DNA from: Hordeum vulgare subsp. vulgare
Lineage: Eukaryota > Streptophyta > Magnoliopsida > Poales > Poaceae
Length of the DNA stretch: 64,000 nucleotides
Reading direction: 5' to 3'
Assembly (NCBI RefSeq): GCF_904849725.1
Contig: NC_058522.1
Location: forward strand, 196,647,986-196,711,985
Numbering within the stretch: position 1 is the stretch's first letter; each line of letters opens with the position of its first letter. This document shows, piece by piece, positions 22,650 through 34,089 of this stretch. The notes beneath the pieces were generated by a model. It searched no databases, had not been told where the DNA came from, and saw only the letters and a program-made list of their open reading frames with translations. Made by a program: the position numbers and the translations under genes.

Positions 22650-24975
22650 TTTACGGTCTTTACCTCTAGAGGGAACTATTTTTGGCCCTCGTTGTTCGGG
22701 CCACGGGGCTCCTCGTTGACTTCGGTTCAATGGCTTCGCCCTTGTTCTTCCGCCGCTGCTTTGCCTACCTGCTTGAATACCCAACATTTACGGTTGGTGT
22801 GAGTTGCTGGCTTGTCTTTGGTGCCGTGGAGTTGACAGGGTCGTTTCATAATTTATTTCCCATTGGGTGGGCCCGTCTTTGTTACCTTTGAAGGGTTTCT
22901 TCTGCTGTCCTGGCTTGGAACTGCGGAACCCAGCATTTACTACGGGTTCATCGCCATTGTCAGGGGTGGAGTTGGCACTTATTGTTGTTTTTCCTCGGCT
23001 TGTCATTTCCGTCCAGAAATTCAGAGGTTCCAGGATCGTCCATGTTGTGGCTACGCCGAGCTAGCCATTTTTCTTCGCCCGCACAAAAGCAGGTCATGAG
23101 GGAGGTGAGGGTGGACATTGTCCTCGGCCTGTCCTATCCGAGCTGGCCAGCCAACCACTCATCTTAGATGTTTTGTCGGAAAGAGGCTATTGCTTCAGCG
23201 TCGAGGAAACGCACAATTTGTTGTTTCTTCATTAAGAACCGGTACCATAAATCTATGGCCGACTGGCCCACATTTTGGACGGCATTGCTTCGGAGGAATC
23301 TAGGGGTCGGACATAGGTCCCATGAAAATTGGACAGGAAGGCTTCTTCGAGCTCTTCCCAACCTCCATTCAAGTCCTCAGGAAAGCTGTTTAACCAGTGC
23401 CATGCTGGCCATTTGAACTTTAGGGGAAAGTATTTGATAACGTGGAGATCACCTCCTCTCCCCATGTGAATGTGGAGAAGGAATTTTCCTATCCACATGG
23501 CAGGATCCGTAGTTAAGTCGGACTGTTCTATCTTGACGGGTTTGAATCCCTCCGGAATTGATGTTGCGTTACTTCGTGTGGGAAGCATAGTGGGTGTGCA
23601 GAGCCTCTAGTCTGGGCTATCTTGTGTCAAAGGTCGGCTTTGTCCCGGTCTATGGTGTAGTAGGGGACCCGCGGTGGCTCTCTGTCACATCTAGTGGGGG
23701 AGGACCTTTTGGACCTGTAAATAGACCTGATGCAACCTGTCTTGTTATCCACGTTGTATCGCGAGTCATTTCTACCATGAGGGTGCACTATTTCCTTGAA
23801 ATTCCATGGGTAGGCCCGGGATACGATCCACCCATCCAGGGTCGGGTTCTTCTTCGGCGGCCAGTACCTTGGTCCACCTTCTGTTTATAGTGTCTTGTTC
23901 GTCCTGGACATGACGCGCCTTCACCTTTAATCTTTGAGCTGTAGCTAGGAGTAGCTGTCAAAATTCTTCCTGACCTCCAAGATCATCGAGAACTGTGAAG
24001 TCTTCGTCTTCCGGGTAGTCACCGATCATGGGGAGTTAATCATTGTCATCTGACCAGTTGATGTCGTCGAGTTCATCCTCCTCATTGAGTTTGTCTGGAT
24101 CCTCTATCGGATGTTTTGGGATACCGAGGTCACCATGGTCATCTATGGTTTTATTTTCCTAGTGCCTTGTGCAGAGACTTTCCGCTTTTTCGCCTTAGGA
24201 TGCTTACGCTGCTTTCGGCACTTTGAAATCTCCTCCCTGGATTTGTAATCGTTTGTTACCCGGTGTGTCCACCATGTAGACGTCTTAAGTGGAAGTTGTG
24301 GCCCAACGCCCTGTATTTGTGGGAGTGAGTTCATCGGCCTCGTCATCCATGCCCTCAAGCTCCTCGGAGCCGTAGTCTAACGCGTCAGTTAAATCTTCGA
24401 TGGTTGCTACCAGGTGGGTGGTGGGTGGGCCGTAACAGTCCCCATATTCTGAGTCGTACTACGAGTGGGTCGGGCTGGATGAGATTTGCAACGATTAGAT
24501 CTGACCGAGCATCTCATTTAAACCTGAGAGCTTGTCCTGGTACATCGTCGGATGGTTTTCGGAGTTTACCTCCCGGGCAGCCGTGTGGGAGGCGTGTTCG
24601 GCCAAAGCCGTTTAATATGGTCTACGCGTTAGGGTCGGGGCCGATATATGGGCCAACTGTTCGTAACAGAGGGATCCAAGGACATGGCCGGATGCGGGAC
24701 CTGACCTTAAAGCTTTGGGGTTCTTGATCTCATTGACCGAAGCCTTGATTCTTGCAAGGACCAGATCTGACTGCGGATGGGTTTGGAGTTGGAAACTCCC
24801 TGACCTTGTTTGCTGATTGGGGATGAAACCTCTGACCTATCCCAGATGGTCGGTAGGATCGGCATGCAGAGTAATGATGCGGAACGAGAGGATCTACCCG
24901 GGGAGAAAGATGTCTCCGTTGCTGATTTTGTCGCTGACGATTAAGCGAGCCATCGATCTTCTCAGAAATCCAACA
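22650..24975 (-). pseudogene. gag: Gypsy gag (Tat type), degenerate
   Basis: From the right the minus strand begins MARLIVSDKISNGD (24955) just downstream of the primer site. A long charged region follows (YGSEELEGMDDEADEL, about 24375-24325). The capsid-like domain at 23588-23253 contains EGFKPVKIEQSDLTTDPAMW, HIHMGRGGDLHVIKYFPLK and WHWLNSFPEDLNGGWEELEE. A basic C-terminal part follows (SSKPGQQKKPFKGNKDG, about 22925-22870) with the nucleocapsid-like tail. Retrotransposon Gag forms the particle that carries element RNA. Many stops (for example in 24700-23600) make it a pseudogene. Identification rests mainly on the capsid-like block. Confidence 0.72.
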
Positions 24976-25035
24976 GTGGAACTCTCAATGAAAGCACCAA
25001 TGTCGTTATCAAAGCCGGCAGATCTCGGGTAGGGG

Positions 25036-25042
25036 GTGCCAA
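25036..25042 (-). other. Probable primer-binding site of the gag-PR Tat element
   Basis: On the minus strand TTGGCACC follows CCTACA, giving an LTR end in CA and a typical TTGGCAC primer motif. The downstream text CATTGGTGCTTTCATTGAGA (about 25000-24980) is a recurrent leader motif in this element group. No tRNA could be assigned. Confidence 0.45.
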
Positions 25043-25914
25043 TGTAGGCGGAGCGAGTCCCTCAGAGTAGCTGTCAAGACCTAGTGACCACGTTACCATG
25101 TAACGTTGTAATTCCGTGTTGTAATAGAACGGTTTTTAATAAAATTGCAGGATGCCTACACCCCTTGTTTTTATAAGTAAAATTTGCGTAAACAAGTCCA
25201 TGTGGTCTTAGAGTAAAATTTTGGGCGTGACCACTTAGCCACCAAGCCAACTACCCGGGTGATGTGTCACTTAAGAGTTGATACCCGAGTTTTCACCCCG
25301 GTAAACCAAACCACCCTAGTATCATATTGTGTGCCCCTACGCCACGTACCTAGTAAGACCACCCATGACCGCACCTAGCACTTCTCACCAAGTGCGCTAC
25401 CCTGAGGCAGACCCTATGAGTAACCACTAGGACTCATCTAGAAAATTCTGGATACAACCCCACAAAGGTAAGTGTGTTGCCTTGCAGCCCAGTATAGAGT
25501 AGCTCTGGTTTTCCCATCCCTTGTCCTTGAGGTCATCACCAATGGTGTTGACCCATCAGTGGGTGGAATAATTCCTCACGCAGGCTAATGGAAAATTTTC
25601 AGATCTAGCATTTGTAGGTGATTGTTGTCAAACCGAGGGGAACATGTTTTCAAAAACTCCTTCTAGGAGAAGTGATATATGTTTCCCCCGACGGAGGGTA
25701 TTTTCTTGAGAACCCCTCTCCTGTATTCTGTTGACCGTCCTCGGAGTGTACGTTAGTCCAATGGTATGTTTTCCTGAAGCCATGAGAATAGTGGTGTACC
25801 ATTTGATTGAACTGTCTGCACTTGCATATGAGTGTTTGTGTGCCGTGTAATTTTCTTGTTTGCACGTTCGTTTGACTGACTATACTAACGTGCTTCCATG
25901 AATAAATTATTTTC
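25043..25914. other. Unassigned, possibly remnant of LTR or Tekay internal sequence
   Basis: By position this should begin with the minus-strand 5' LTR of the preceding Tat element and end with the internal 3' part of the following Tekay-like element, but I could not fix any boundary. It is non-coding apart from a 96-codon minus-strand open stretch (25940-25650) that I do not recognise. No TATA box, inverted repeat or tandem repeat stood out. Confidence 0.3.
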
Positions 25915-25965
25915 TTACCCTCAGAAAATCTCGGTGACAAGATTTAATTTGAAGGGGGGTAGTTA
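25915..25965 (+). other. Tekay-like pol C-terminal tail and polypurine tract
   Basis: The sequence reads AATCTCGGTGACAAG then GAAGGGGGGTAG (25951-25962), immediately followed by the LTR TGTCACACCCC at 25966. A short pol tail of this kind followed by a G-rich polypurine tract is usual at the 3' end of Tekay/Del chromoviruses. The rest of the internal region is absent here. Confidence 0.55.
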
Positions 25966-27572
25966 TGTCACACCCCAAAATTTTAAAAATATTTTTATGA
26001 AATAAAAATTTACCTAGAATAAATTTTTTGAGAAAACGAATTGCTTCATGGCACTTTTCAAAGCTCTTTCCAAAAACTTCTCATTTCAAGTGGCTTTTCA
26101 AAAATTATTTTCATACTTGAGCCCTTATTTGATACCATCAGAATTATTTATTTAATTAGAGGGGAATATTATTTTGGCTATGTCCATTGGATATTTGAAT
26201 TTTTGGATTTTTAATTAGGGTTTGAAATAGTCCTTTTCCTTCCAAAAGAGATTTTTCCCTAGGAAGATGTTTTTGAAAGTTTATGTTGGAATATGAATAA
26301 TTGCATAAAAACATTTCTTTTCTTGTGGTAAATCCTTGGGATATTTATTTCTAATCTTTTTACCAAATTTCTTTTAATGAAAACTAAATTGCATTTTCTT
26401 TATAGGGTTGTTTTGCACTTCAACCTTGTGATAAATTCTTCTAAAAATTCTATCAAAATTTGTAGGTAACCAGTGATGTCTCTAGGTCACATTTATACAA
26501 AACCAACACAAGTATTTTGAATATTTTGAGCACAATAATTGAATTCCTAATCTGGTCCAGAATTGAGTTTGTACTACAACCCCTAGAAATATTCTTTCAT
26601 AAATTCCATAAATATTTGGGGATGTCAAGTATAGCGTGAGATTCACTTTTATGGAAAAACCTCACTGTGTGCTTTGTGAAAATTGAACATAACAACCATT
26701 TTTCTGTTCTGGTCTAGATTGATGCTTTACACTTCAACCCAAAATTTCCTTGCTCTCATTGCTTTGAAATTTTGCATGCTTGTAGGGAAGCCTACCAAAA
26801 TCCTAACTCCAGGATTTGAGCCCCATTGGATGAAGGTAGATGCATGTGATAATAGCTCCAAGTTTCTGACCAGAATTGTGTTTTTCAAAAGTTTGCATTG
26901 GCTAGTTTTGATCTTTGCCAAACTAACCCCACCACCATTGCTAGGACTTAGAGAGACCCTAGTGTGGTAATTTTGGTGGCCAGAAGAGCTACCTAGGTGT
27001 CCCTGGCATTTCATCAAACACTTGGGAGCTTGACCAGATTTAGCTAGAGTTTATGTTTGCATTGTGGAGTTGCCCCTCCACTCAAGCCAGCATGTCCAGT
27101 AGCCTTACCTTAGTCCCTAGCCTAACCCTGTTAAGTTAGAGCAGAAGTGGAGCCCAGTAGTGATGCTTGGCATTTCGTCGAGCAGGTGGCATGCGTGCTC
27201 TGGACGTGGACAGAGCGCACGTTTTGTACGTGCATGCCCGAACCGCCGCGTCCCCATGCCCCTTGCCCTCTGGCCAGCTTGAAGCAGCGCGTCAACCCCT
27301 TCCCGACAGTTGGTCATCGACTTGTCTATGAGAAGTGCAATGACTGTGAAATTCCCATGGCCTCCTATCTGCTCCTGCCATGGTCGGCACCGCCCAAGCT
27401 CCCTCCGATCGATAGGAAGCCACGGTCCCTCCCCTGCCTCGCTTCCCACTACTGCTGTTTTTGCCCTCCTCCCCTAGCTTCGCCTTGCAGCCGCTCCTGT
27501 GCGCCTGAGCCCTTGCAAGTGATTGCCACCGTCGGTCTTATCCAAAGCTTCCTTGGAACTGACTCTGGTTGG

Positions 27573-27581
27573 CTATATAAA
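27573..27581 (+). promoter_or_regulatory. TATA box of the Tekay-like LTR
   Basis: GGCTATATAAAG is a near-ideal TATA box. It is followed by a C-rich leader (CAACCTCCCAATACC and similar), as expected for the R region of a long chromovirus LTR. Confidence 0.6.
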
Positions 27582-29449
27582 GAAGACCACGAGTCCTTTC
27601 AGCAAAGCAGCAACCTCCCAATACCAGTAGCTTCCCTCCCCTTCGGCCAATTTAGCCAGAGGAGCCCTCGGTGCTCGCCTTTGGCAGTATTGCCGCCGTC
27701 GATCCCCCGGTTCGATCCCTGCAGCCCCGGGCCCCTCTCCTCCTCCCAGTAACCCTGCTAGCCTAACCGGACCCCTAGGAGCCTATTCCACCGTCGAGCA
27801 GCGCCGAGAGCTACCTGAGACTGAGGAAGCCAGGTGACAGAAACCCCCTCCGCCATTGTTGAAGTGCTGCTCGACCTCGAGCTCCGCAGCTGCCCCAACG
27901 CCCAATAATGGATGTGGTACTTCTTCTCGAGCTCGTGCATAGCTGGAGCATGGCGGGAAATGCCCAGTGCCGTCAGCAATCGTCGCCAGATCGCATCTCT
28001 ATTGCTGTCCAGATCGCGCGCGGGAGGAAGAAGGAGAACCCGACAGGCGGGTCTCTCCCGTCGGTGAGTGAGCCCCAGCCCCGAGTGGCGCAAGCCCCCT
28101 GGTGCGTTTTCTTGGTTGCAAATCTTATTTACTCGCGACTGTTGTAGTGATTGCACTTTCTTTGTTAGAAAGCGTAAAGAGCCCGAAACATTTTCTTTAT
28201 TTTGCTTTTAAAAAATAGATCTCAGCACATAGTTTGACTGACTATTACTTTTAATAGGAGACTCGAAATTATTTGATTTTTTCCTACTGACTTAGAATCT
28301 CATCTAGTTTATTTTAAGATTTATTTAAAAAAAATCAAACAGCTTTTGTGTGCTGCTTTGGTTTTGTGTGTTAATTCAAATATTTTCAAACTAGGATTTT
28401 GAAGGGTGGGGCTACCTAGTCCAAGATGATGGGGTACACATCACCCTACTAAAACCCCGTAAGGCAAGCATCGTGAATCCATCTCTGCATAAGTTGTGAG
28501 ATGATTGTGGTGGTGCTTATATTACATGATTAAGGTTATGTGGATAATAATCTCACCTGAAATAATGCCTTGCATTCTTCACACGGAACATGATAGGTTG
28601 TGGCCTGGTCACAGGGAACTCATATTATAAATGGTGAAATATGGTGATGGCATGTGCTAGTTATGAGAGGTCGTGGAATAACCTAGTCACGCGGAACGTG
28701 ATAGGTTGTGGCCTGGTCATGACATGAGCACGATGATGTCGGTGAAAACTTGGTTAACTCCATTATCGACCTAGATCGACTCTTGTCCGTGTCATACTTC
28801 TATAGCGTGCTACCACAGTTTCCTGGATAATGGATTCGATAAAGTCACTTGTAGACCTATTATAAGTCACACACCAAGTAGAGGGGCTGGTATGAAGGTA
28901 TCCATGGCCCTGGAATAAATCCAGTCATCCGGTCAGGGGGCATGGGTGTTTCCGGTCTGGGATCGGAAGGGAATGGCCCTTCCCAGTGAGCGCGCGGTAC
29001 AAATTATTGATCCCATGCTACTAGAGGTCGGAGCTTCCCCGTCTTATGGTTCTGCCTCGGCAGCGTAGTCCGGGTGAAGCCGGGCTTCGCGGAGGAAAAT
29101 CGGTTTGTGCTGATTATGTGTGTTTGCTTCTAAAATGTCGTACGTGGGATTAGTCTTAACGACTATCGGAAATCGTGAGCTGTGAGTAAAGAGTACACAC
29201 TCTGCAGACTCAAAACTATTCGAGTAGCCGTGTCCCCGGTGAAGGACGTTGTTTGACGAGTCAAGTGTCGGTCCTAGAGTCTGTCTTTGGAGTATAAACG
29301 GTGATAAAAATAATGGTCGTGGTAAATCATATGATGATGTGGTGGATGATCATATTATTATTATTACTCTGGACTAACCCCTGTGATTATGTTGTTGGAT
29401 ATCCCTTGGACGGTTCTACCTCCTGGATATTCAATATTTTATAATTCGT

Positions 29450-29632
29450 TCTTATAAACCCTTTATGTTGTGTAGCTCAGACGCCCGACTGTGGCATTCT
29501 TATCATCATTTCTTATAAGCCCTTTATATGGTGTCGCTCAGACGCCCGACTGTGGCATGCTTATCATCATTTCTTATAAGCCCTTTATGTGGTGTCGCTC
29601 AGACGCCCGACTACGACACACTTACTATTACT
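29450..29632 (+). repeat. 61-bp tandem repeat, 3 copies, in the Tekay-like LTR
   Basis: The phrase GCTCAGACGCCCGACT recurs at 29475, 29536 and 29597, with the adjoining TTCTTATAAGCCCTTTAT also repeated. The exact 61-bp spacing and only a few substitutions indicate recent local amplification. Confidence 0.85.
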
Positions 29633-30789
29633 TATTCAACATTATCATCCTTGCTTGTTCATTAATCATTGGTGGAAACATAGCATATCTTCATGAACGC
29701 ATCCTTGAATTAAACTATTATGGCAAGATATTATTGTTAGTGGAATTTGCATGCACCTCACTTGCTTAACGTGTTTGTTTTCTTGATGTTTGCTAGTACA
29801 TCTGAAGTACTCACTGTCTTGTCCCTGGCTATTGTCTTGGCCAGATTGCGTTTGGGGAGGAGCACGATGATGTCAACACGGGAACCTAGGAGTCAAGGAT
29901 AGCAGCGTTGTGAGATAGGAATTTATCCAGGTCAGCTGTTCCTGTGGGAATGGAGTCCCATGGGCACTGGAGATTCCTCGAGTCGCTTCCGCCGTGAACC
30001 TCAGATTTTTGTTCAACCCTATAGACCTTCGTGGTCTTGTAACCCTGATTTTTAATTATGCTTGGATATAGTGTATCAAGTAAGTGTCTACCAGCTAACA
30101 GAAATCCTGGGCTGGTAAACACAGAGACATGTTTTCTGGAAATTATTTTCTGAAAAACACGTCGCTACACGTCGCCTCCTGGAGATGAGAAAAATCCCAT
30201 GGACTTGGATGCTGCTGACGTGGTCACCTCCCAATGAGGTATAATCAATCTTCATTCCGTTATGTTTTCTAAATAAAATTGGTAGGTTGGACCGACTCAT
30301 GTTACTGTCTGACAGCTACCGACGTCATCTATCTGGAAGATGATGAAGAACCACGTCGGTCGACTACTGAATTGCCTCTGGAACTTGGAGATCCATCCCG
30401 AGTGAACACAGGCTCGAGATCCTACCGTCGAGTGCCCCTCCAGTGACTTCGACTATTGTGACTCATGCGTCCATTCAACGACCTCCAGCAACTCCTGTGA
30501 CCTCATCCGTTCTGCCGACTCCTCAAATGTCTGTGTTCACTCTCCAACATGTTCCAGAAAACCAACCTGGAGCCGGGAAGGAAGCCATGATCCACGAAGA
30601 GCACATGATGATGCAAACCAAGGAGGCGTATGAAGCCAATAGGTTGTCGTATGACGCCAGCTCGGCACTTCGTACTAATGTCTGAGTAAGTGGGATTTTA
30701 AGTTCATTTCCGATTGCATTTTGTCCATCTTGACTTTACACCCAATGGGTGTTTTATTTCGGTGTATACATGCTTGTTTTTTATCCACT

Positions 30790-31140
30790 GGGGGCTAGCT
30801 GAGTGCACCCACTTGGTGTAGTCCCCGAGGCCGCTCTCGAATGATGGTGACATCGACAAGGGTCTTTGATTAGTTTTCGATAATAGATAACACTCGACAG
30901 GGCAAACCTGCGCGAGTGGCGATAATTCTAGCGGGGGCACGCTGAGTTAGCCCACTAGGTGTAGTCCGGAGACCGCCGTCGAGTGCTTGCACCTGCGTGG
31001 GTCTAATTGAGACAATTTGGGATATTTTCTTTTTCTCTCTTTTTTGACTCGGACGGGCCGGACCTGGTCAAGTGGTGTCGTATCCAGTGGGGCCATGCTA
31101 AGTGCACCCACTAGGTGTAGTCCAGGAGACTACTGTCAAG
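30790..31140 (+). repeat. About 150-bp repeat motif in an aORF intron, 3 degenerate copies
   Basis: A block like GCACCCACTTGGTGTAGTCC recurs at about 30797, 30943 and 31098, each followed by a CCGAGGCCG- or GGAGACCGC-like sequence and a variation of GTCGAGTG. Spacing is about 146-155 bp. The copies lie in an intron of the aORF and do not code. Confidence 0.6.
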
Positions 31141-31306
31141 CGTGCAGGATCAGCCGTAGTCTTAAGAACTTGGACTCAAGGTCCTTTTTTGTACTTGAGT
31201 ACTTTTATCACTCGGTATGTTGAGTGAATAGAAAATTTGCTTGTTTCATGGATACAATTTCCATCATCCATGATATGACGGTTTGTAGGGGTGTGGGGTG
31301 GGGCGA

Positions 31307-32890
31307 TGATACGTCCCAAACGTATCTATAATTTATGCTTGTTCCATGATCTTTTATGTGACATTGTTGTATGTTTTGCTACACTTTTATATCATTTTAC
31401 ACATATTTGGGCTAACCTACTAACTCAATGCACCTAGTGCCAGTTTCAGTATTTTGATGTCTATTTTGCAGGGGCTTTTACCCAATTTTTCGAAGCCCGA
31501 AAAAATCCAGAAAAAATATATAAAAAATCAGCAAAACAGAAGCTTCTGGATCACCGAAGATGGGCCAAAGGGGTTCCAGGGGCCTCCCAGGCGACGTGCT
31601 GGCGCGGCCAGGCCCTAGGCCGCGCTAGGAGGCTGCTTGGGTGGGTCACATCTCCTCCGTTGCCCTCCTTTGGCCTATATTTAGAATCCCGAGAGGAAAC
31701 CCTTCCACAACTTCTAGAATCGCAAATTTCTCCGTCGTTCCACCACCGCAGCGCTTCCGAGATCGGGAGAGTTAGGAGACCTCTTCCCGGGACCCTGCTG
31801 GAGGGAGGATTTACCTCCGGGAGCTTAGCCACCGCCAAGGACACTTCCCTGACGTGCCGTGAGGAGTCCTCCTTGGACCATGAGTCCATGACCAGTAGCT
31901 ATGTGATGTCTTCTCTCCAATCTTGTGCTTCAATGGTTAGTCCTTGTGATATTCCCTACATGATCAAGGCATCTATGTAATCTCTTTCTATTCCTATGCT
32001 TTATTTGTTGGGATCCGATGGATTATGAGATTATGTTCAGATTGTTATGAGTTATATATTTGATTATCCTTTTATATTATGTTCCTTAGTGATTCATGCA
32101 GGTTGTCCTTTGCTATTTATTGCTTTGGCCGAGTAGTATATTGTAACTCCAAGAGGGAGCGTTATGCATGATGTCTAGCTTGAGTGACAGAAACATGAGA
32201 CTAGGGGATGTGCTTGTTTCCACCATGGAGAAAGCAACTGTGCTTGTGACTACGATTGCAAGGATTGTATACCTTACGCATAGTTCGTTAATGCAGTTCT
32301 CCGTTGCTTTGAGTTTACATTTTGGGTGGGCTCGCAACTTAATACCGGAGAGATGTTCTGGATAGATATCTCAAGGTGGATAATACTGCCCATTACTATT
32401 GAACCTCTAACTATCAAGTAGCATAATTAGGAGTGCGGTCCATTCATAATTCTGTCAATTGCCCAACTGTGATTTGTTTACCCAAACATAGTTGTTTATC
32501 GTCTTTTGGGAGAGAGACATCACTAGTGAACATCATGCGACACCGTTCCATATCACCATCATTGTTTACACCTCCACCATTTACCGCTTTACTTTTCGTT
32601 GCAATGACTATTACCTTCCCGCTTGTGTTTTGATCCTTTGCAAACTAAAAGGCCGGAGAGATTAACAACCTCTATGTACTCCTTGGGAGCAAAGTTATTT
32701 GTTGTGTGTGCAGGTCCACGTCTTCTACTTACCAGGACACGACACACCTACTTGTTGAGCGTATGTGTCTTTCTGGTTCGTTAAACCTTACAGTTCCCGT
32801 GTAAGGGAAAACTTGCTGTTGACTACATCTCAACCTTCCACTTGGGGTAACCAACGGGGCACGAGAAGTATATACATCATCTCGTCATCA
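31307..32890 (+). mobile_element. Athila-lineage solo LTR
   Basis: It begins TGATACGTCCCAAACGTATC and ends TCTCGTCATCA, both recognisable as the termini of Triticeae Athila-type (Sabrina/WHAM-like) LTRs. Length is about 1584 bp. There is no gag-pol and no second LTR, and aORF sequence lies on both sides, so it is a solo LTR left by LTR-LTR recombination. The flanking five bases are GGCGA and AGCGG, sharing only the central three, so any target duplication has decayed. Confidence 0.8.
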
Positions 32891-34089
32891 AGCGGCGGAC
32901 CGCAATCGAGTCGACTGAATTGTTATTATTCACTTGAGAGTGGTGAAAAACTAATCTCGACTGAATTACTTGTTCGATGATTTTAGAAATCTTGTGAGCT
33001 TGGAACAAAGTACATAAACTTAGAAAAGGAGAAGAACCAACTCCAACTGGACTTGGAGGTGACCTCGAATGATCTGAACGACCTGAAGCAGGCTCTTGAG
33101 GACAAGGACAAAGCACTTGCTGAAGCTAAGGAGAAATGTGAGGCCACAGAAAAGAAGCTCGCCGCAGTTAGTAAATTGAAGGAGCAGAATACCAAACTAA
33201 AGCAAGAATGGGCCGACTCGACTAAGAACCTGGAACAGATGACAAAAAGAAGGAACGTCTTGGAGAACTACTTGGGTAATTCACGAAGAAGCTGTTCGAC
33301 ATGCTCACTGGTAATTTTCTTCCACCGTGTGAACTTCCTCCAATTTCGCTGAATGAAAATGTGGCCCAGTCTTCGTTTTTCGTTTGTGCAGACTTCTGTC
33401 AGGACTTCGACAAGGAGAACGAAGAGCTCGAGCCTTCTGGACCCTCTGAAGTGCCCCATTGGAGATGTGGCGTCCATGAATATGTTTTGTGTCGACGCTC
33501 GCCTAAGGAAAGTTCAAGAATATATTGCTCGACTGAGAGCCGCCCTGGAGAGGATTGACAAGGAGCTTTGGCCAAAAGACACTCTCCAAAAGGATCTTGA
33601 ATCAATGATGAGTCGTCTTGACTAGATTCCTGACCGAGTGCAGGCTTGGAAGAGATCTGATGTGCATTGTGGAGCCGATGTGGCTCTTTCACTCATTCAT
33701 GTCCTTGTTAAGGAGGCTAAAGAGGAAGAGCTGAAGGCGCTCTAGGTGGCAAACACGAAGAATCTTCAGTTTGAGAACATCATGGAGAACTTTATTGATG
33801 GGGCTACCTGTATTGCTCATGGGATAGACTTGGACACCTTCGTCGAGCCTGCGACTCTTGGCTCACCTTGAAAACTTTGATTAGGATTAAATTTTTCTTG
33901 GCTCGGTATGCCGAGACATGGTGTAACCAACTAAAACTTTGTTCGGGCCTTAAGTCCGAGTACTTTCGTTCGTGAACAAAACTTTAATCCGAGCTCGAGA
34001 TGTTCAGTATTATCTGCATTTGGCTTTCCAATCTTTTGCTTGATTTAATTTACTTGGTTTCTGAATGAACCTAGCGTTCATTCCTTGGG

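Larger units (their letters stand above)
14850..25043 (-). mobile_element. Tat-lineage Gypsy element without RT/integrase (gag-PR plus aORF)
   Basis: On the minus strand the order from the right is primer site (25042-25036), gag (24975-22650), protease (22640-22190), a non-coding spacer (21890-21010), and a long plus-strand aORF (15066-21007). No reverse transcriptase, RNase H or integrase motif lies between protease and aORF. This matches a common Triticeae layout that I recall as non-autonomous, relying on pol from relatives. The left end, including the 3' LTR, is missing at the Copia junction. The right LTR is uncertain. Confidence 0.75.
25966..30169 (+). repeat. 3' LTR of a Tekay-like (chromovirus) Gypsy element, about 4.2 kb
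   Basis: It opens TGTCACACCCCAAAATTTT after a polypurine tract and ends ACACGTCGCTACA at 30169. Long LTRs of this type, with an A/T-rich first kilobase and a C-rich transcribed part, fit Triticeae Tekay/Del elements. Inside are a TATA box at 27573-27581 and three 61-bp tandem repeats at 29450-29632. An open stretch of 201 codons (27147-27752) is Pro/Cys-rich, lies across the promoter region and is not regarded as a gene. The last part resumes into an aORF exon, so the LTR lies within the next Tat element. Confidence 0.7.
30170..33871 (+). pseudogene. aORF of the autonomous-type Tat element (interrupted)
   Basis: An exon starts abruptly at the Tekay LTR edge (30170) with text around MDLDAADVV. 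A further exon at about 30302-30684 contains VIYLEDDEEPR, LQHVPENQPGA and EAYEANRLSYDASSALRTN and ends at a GT. A repeat-rich intron follows and then the Athila solo LTR. The coiled-coil exon resumes at about 32990-33310 (LEVTSNDLNDLKQALEDKD, KLAAVSKLKEQNTKLK). A clean 81-nt GT-AG intron (33311-33391) leads to the last exon with YIARLRAALERIDKELWP, NIMENFIDGAT and HGIDLDTFVEPA, stop TGA 33869-33871. Function unknown; antisense to gag-pol. Stops and a frameshift are present. Confidence 0.72.

Noticed and set aside
22192..23890. Several plus-strand open frames of 60-100 codons
   Set aside because: All lie opposite the gag-protease region of the minus-strand Tat element and show no domain.
27147..27752. 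201-codon open frame in the Tekay-like LTR
   Set aside because: Pro/Cys-rich, spans the TATA box of an LTR, has no domain, and GC-rich LTR promoters often give chance open frames.
30170..33871. Coiled-coil exons as a possible host gene
   Set aside because: Motifs and position between pol repeats and the missing 3' LTR match the aORF of Tat-type elements.
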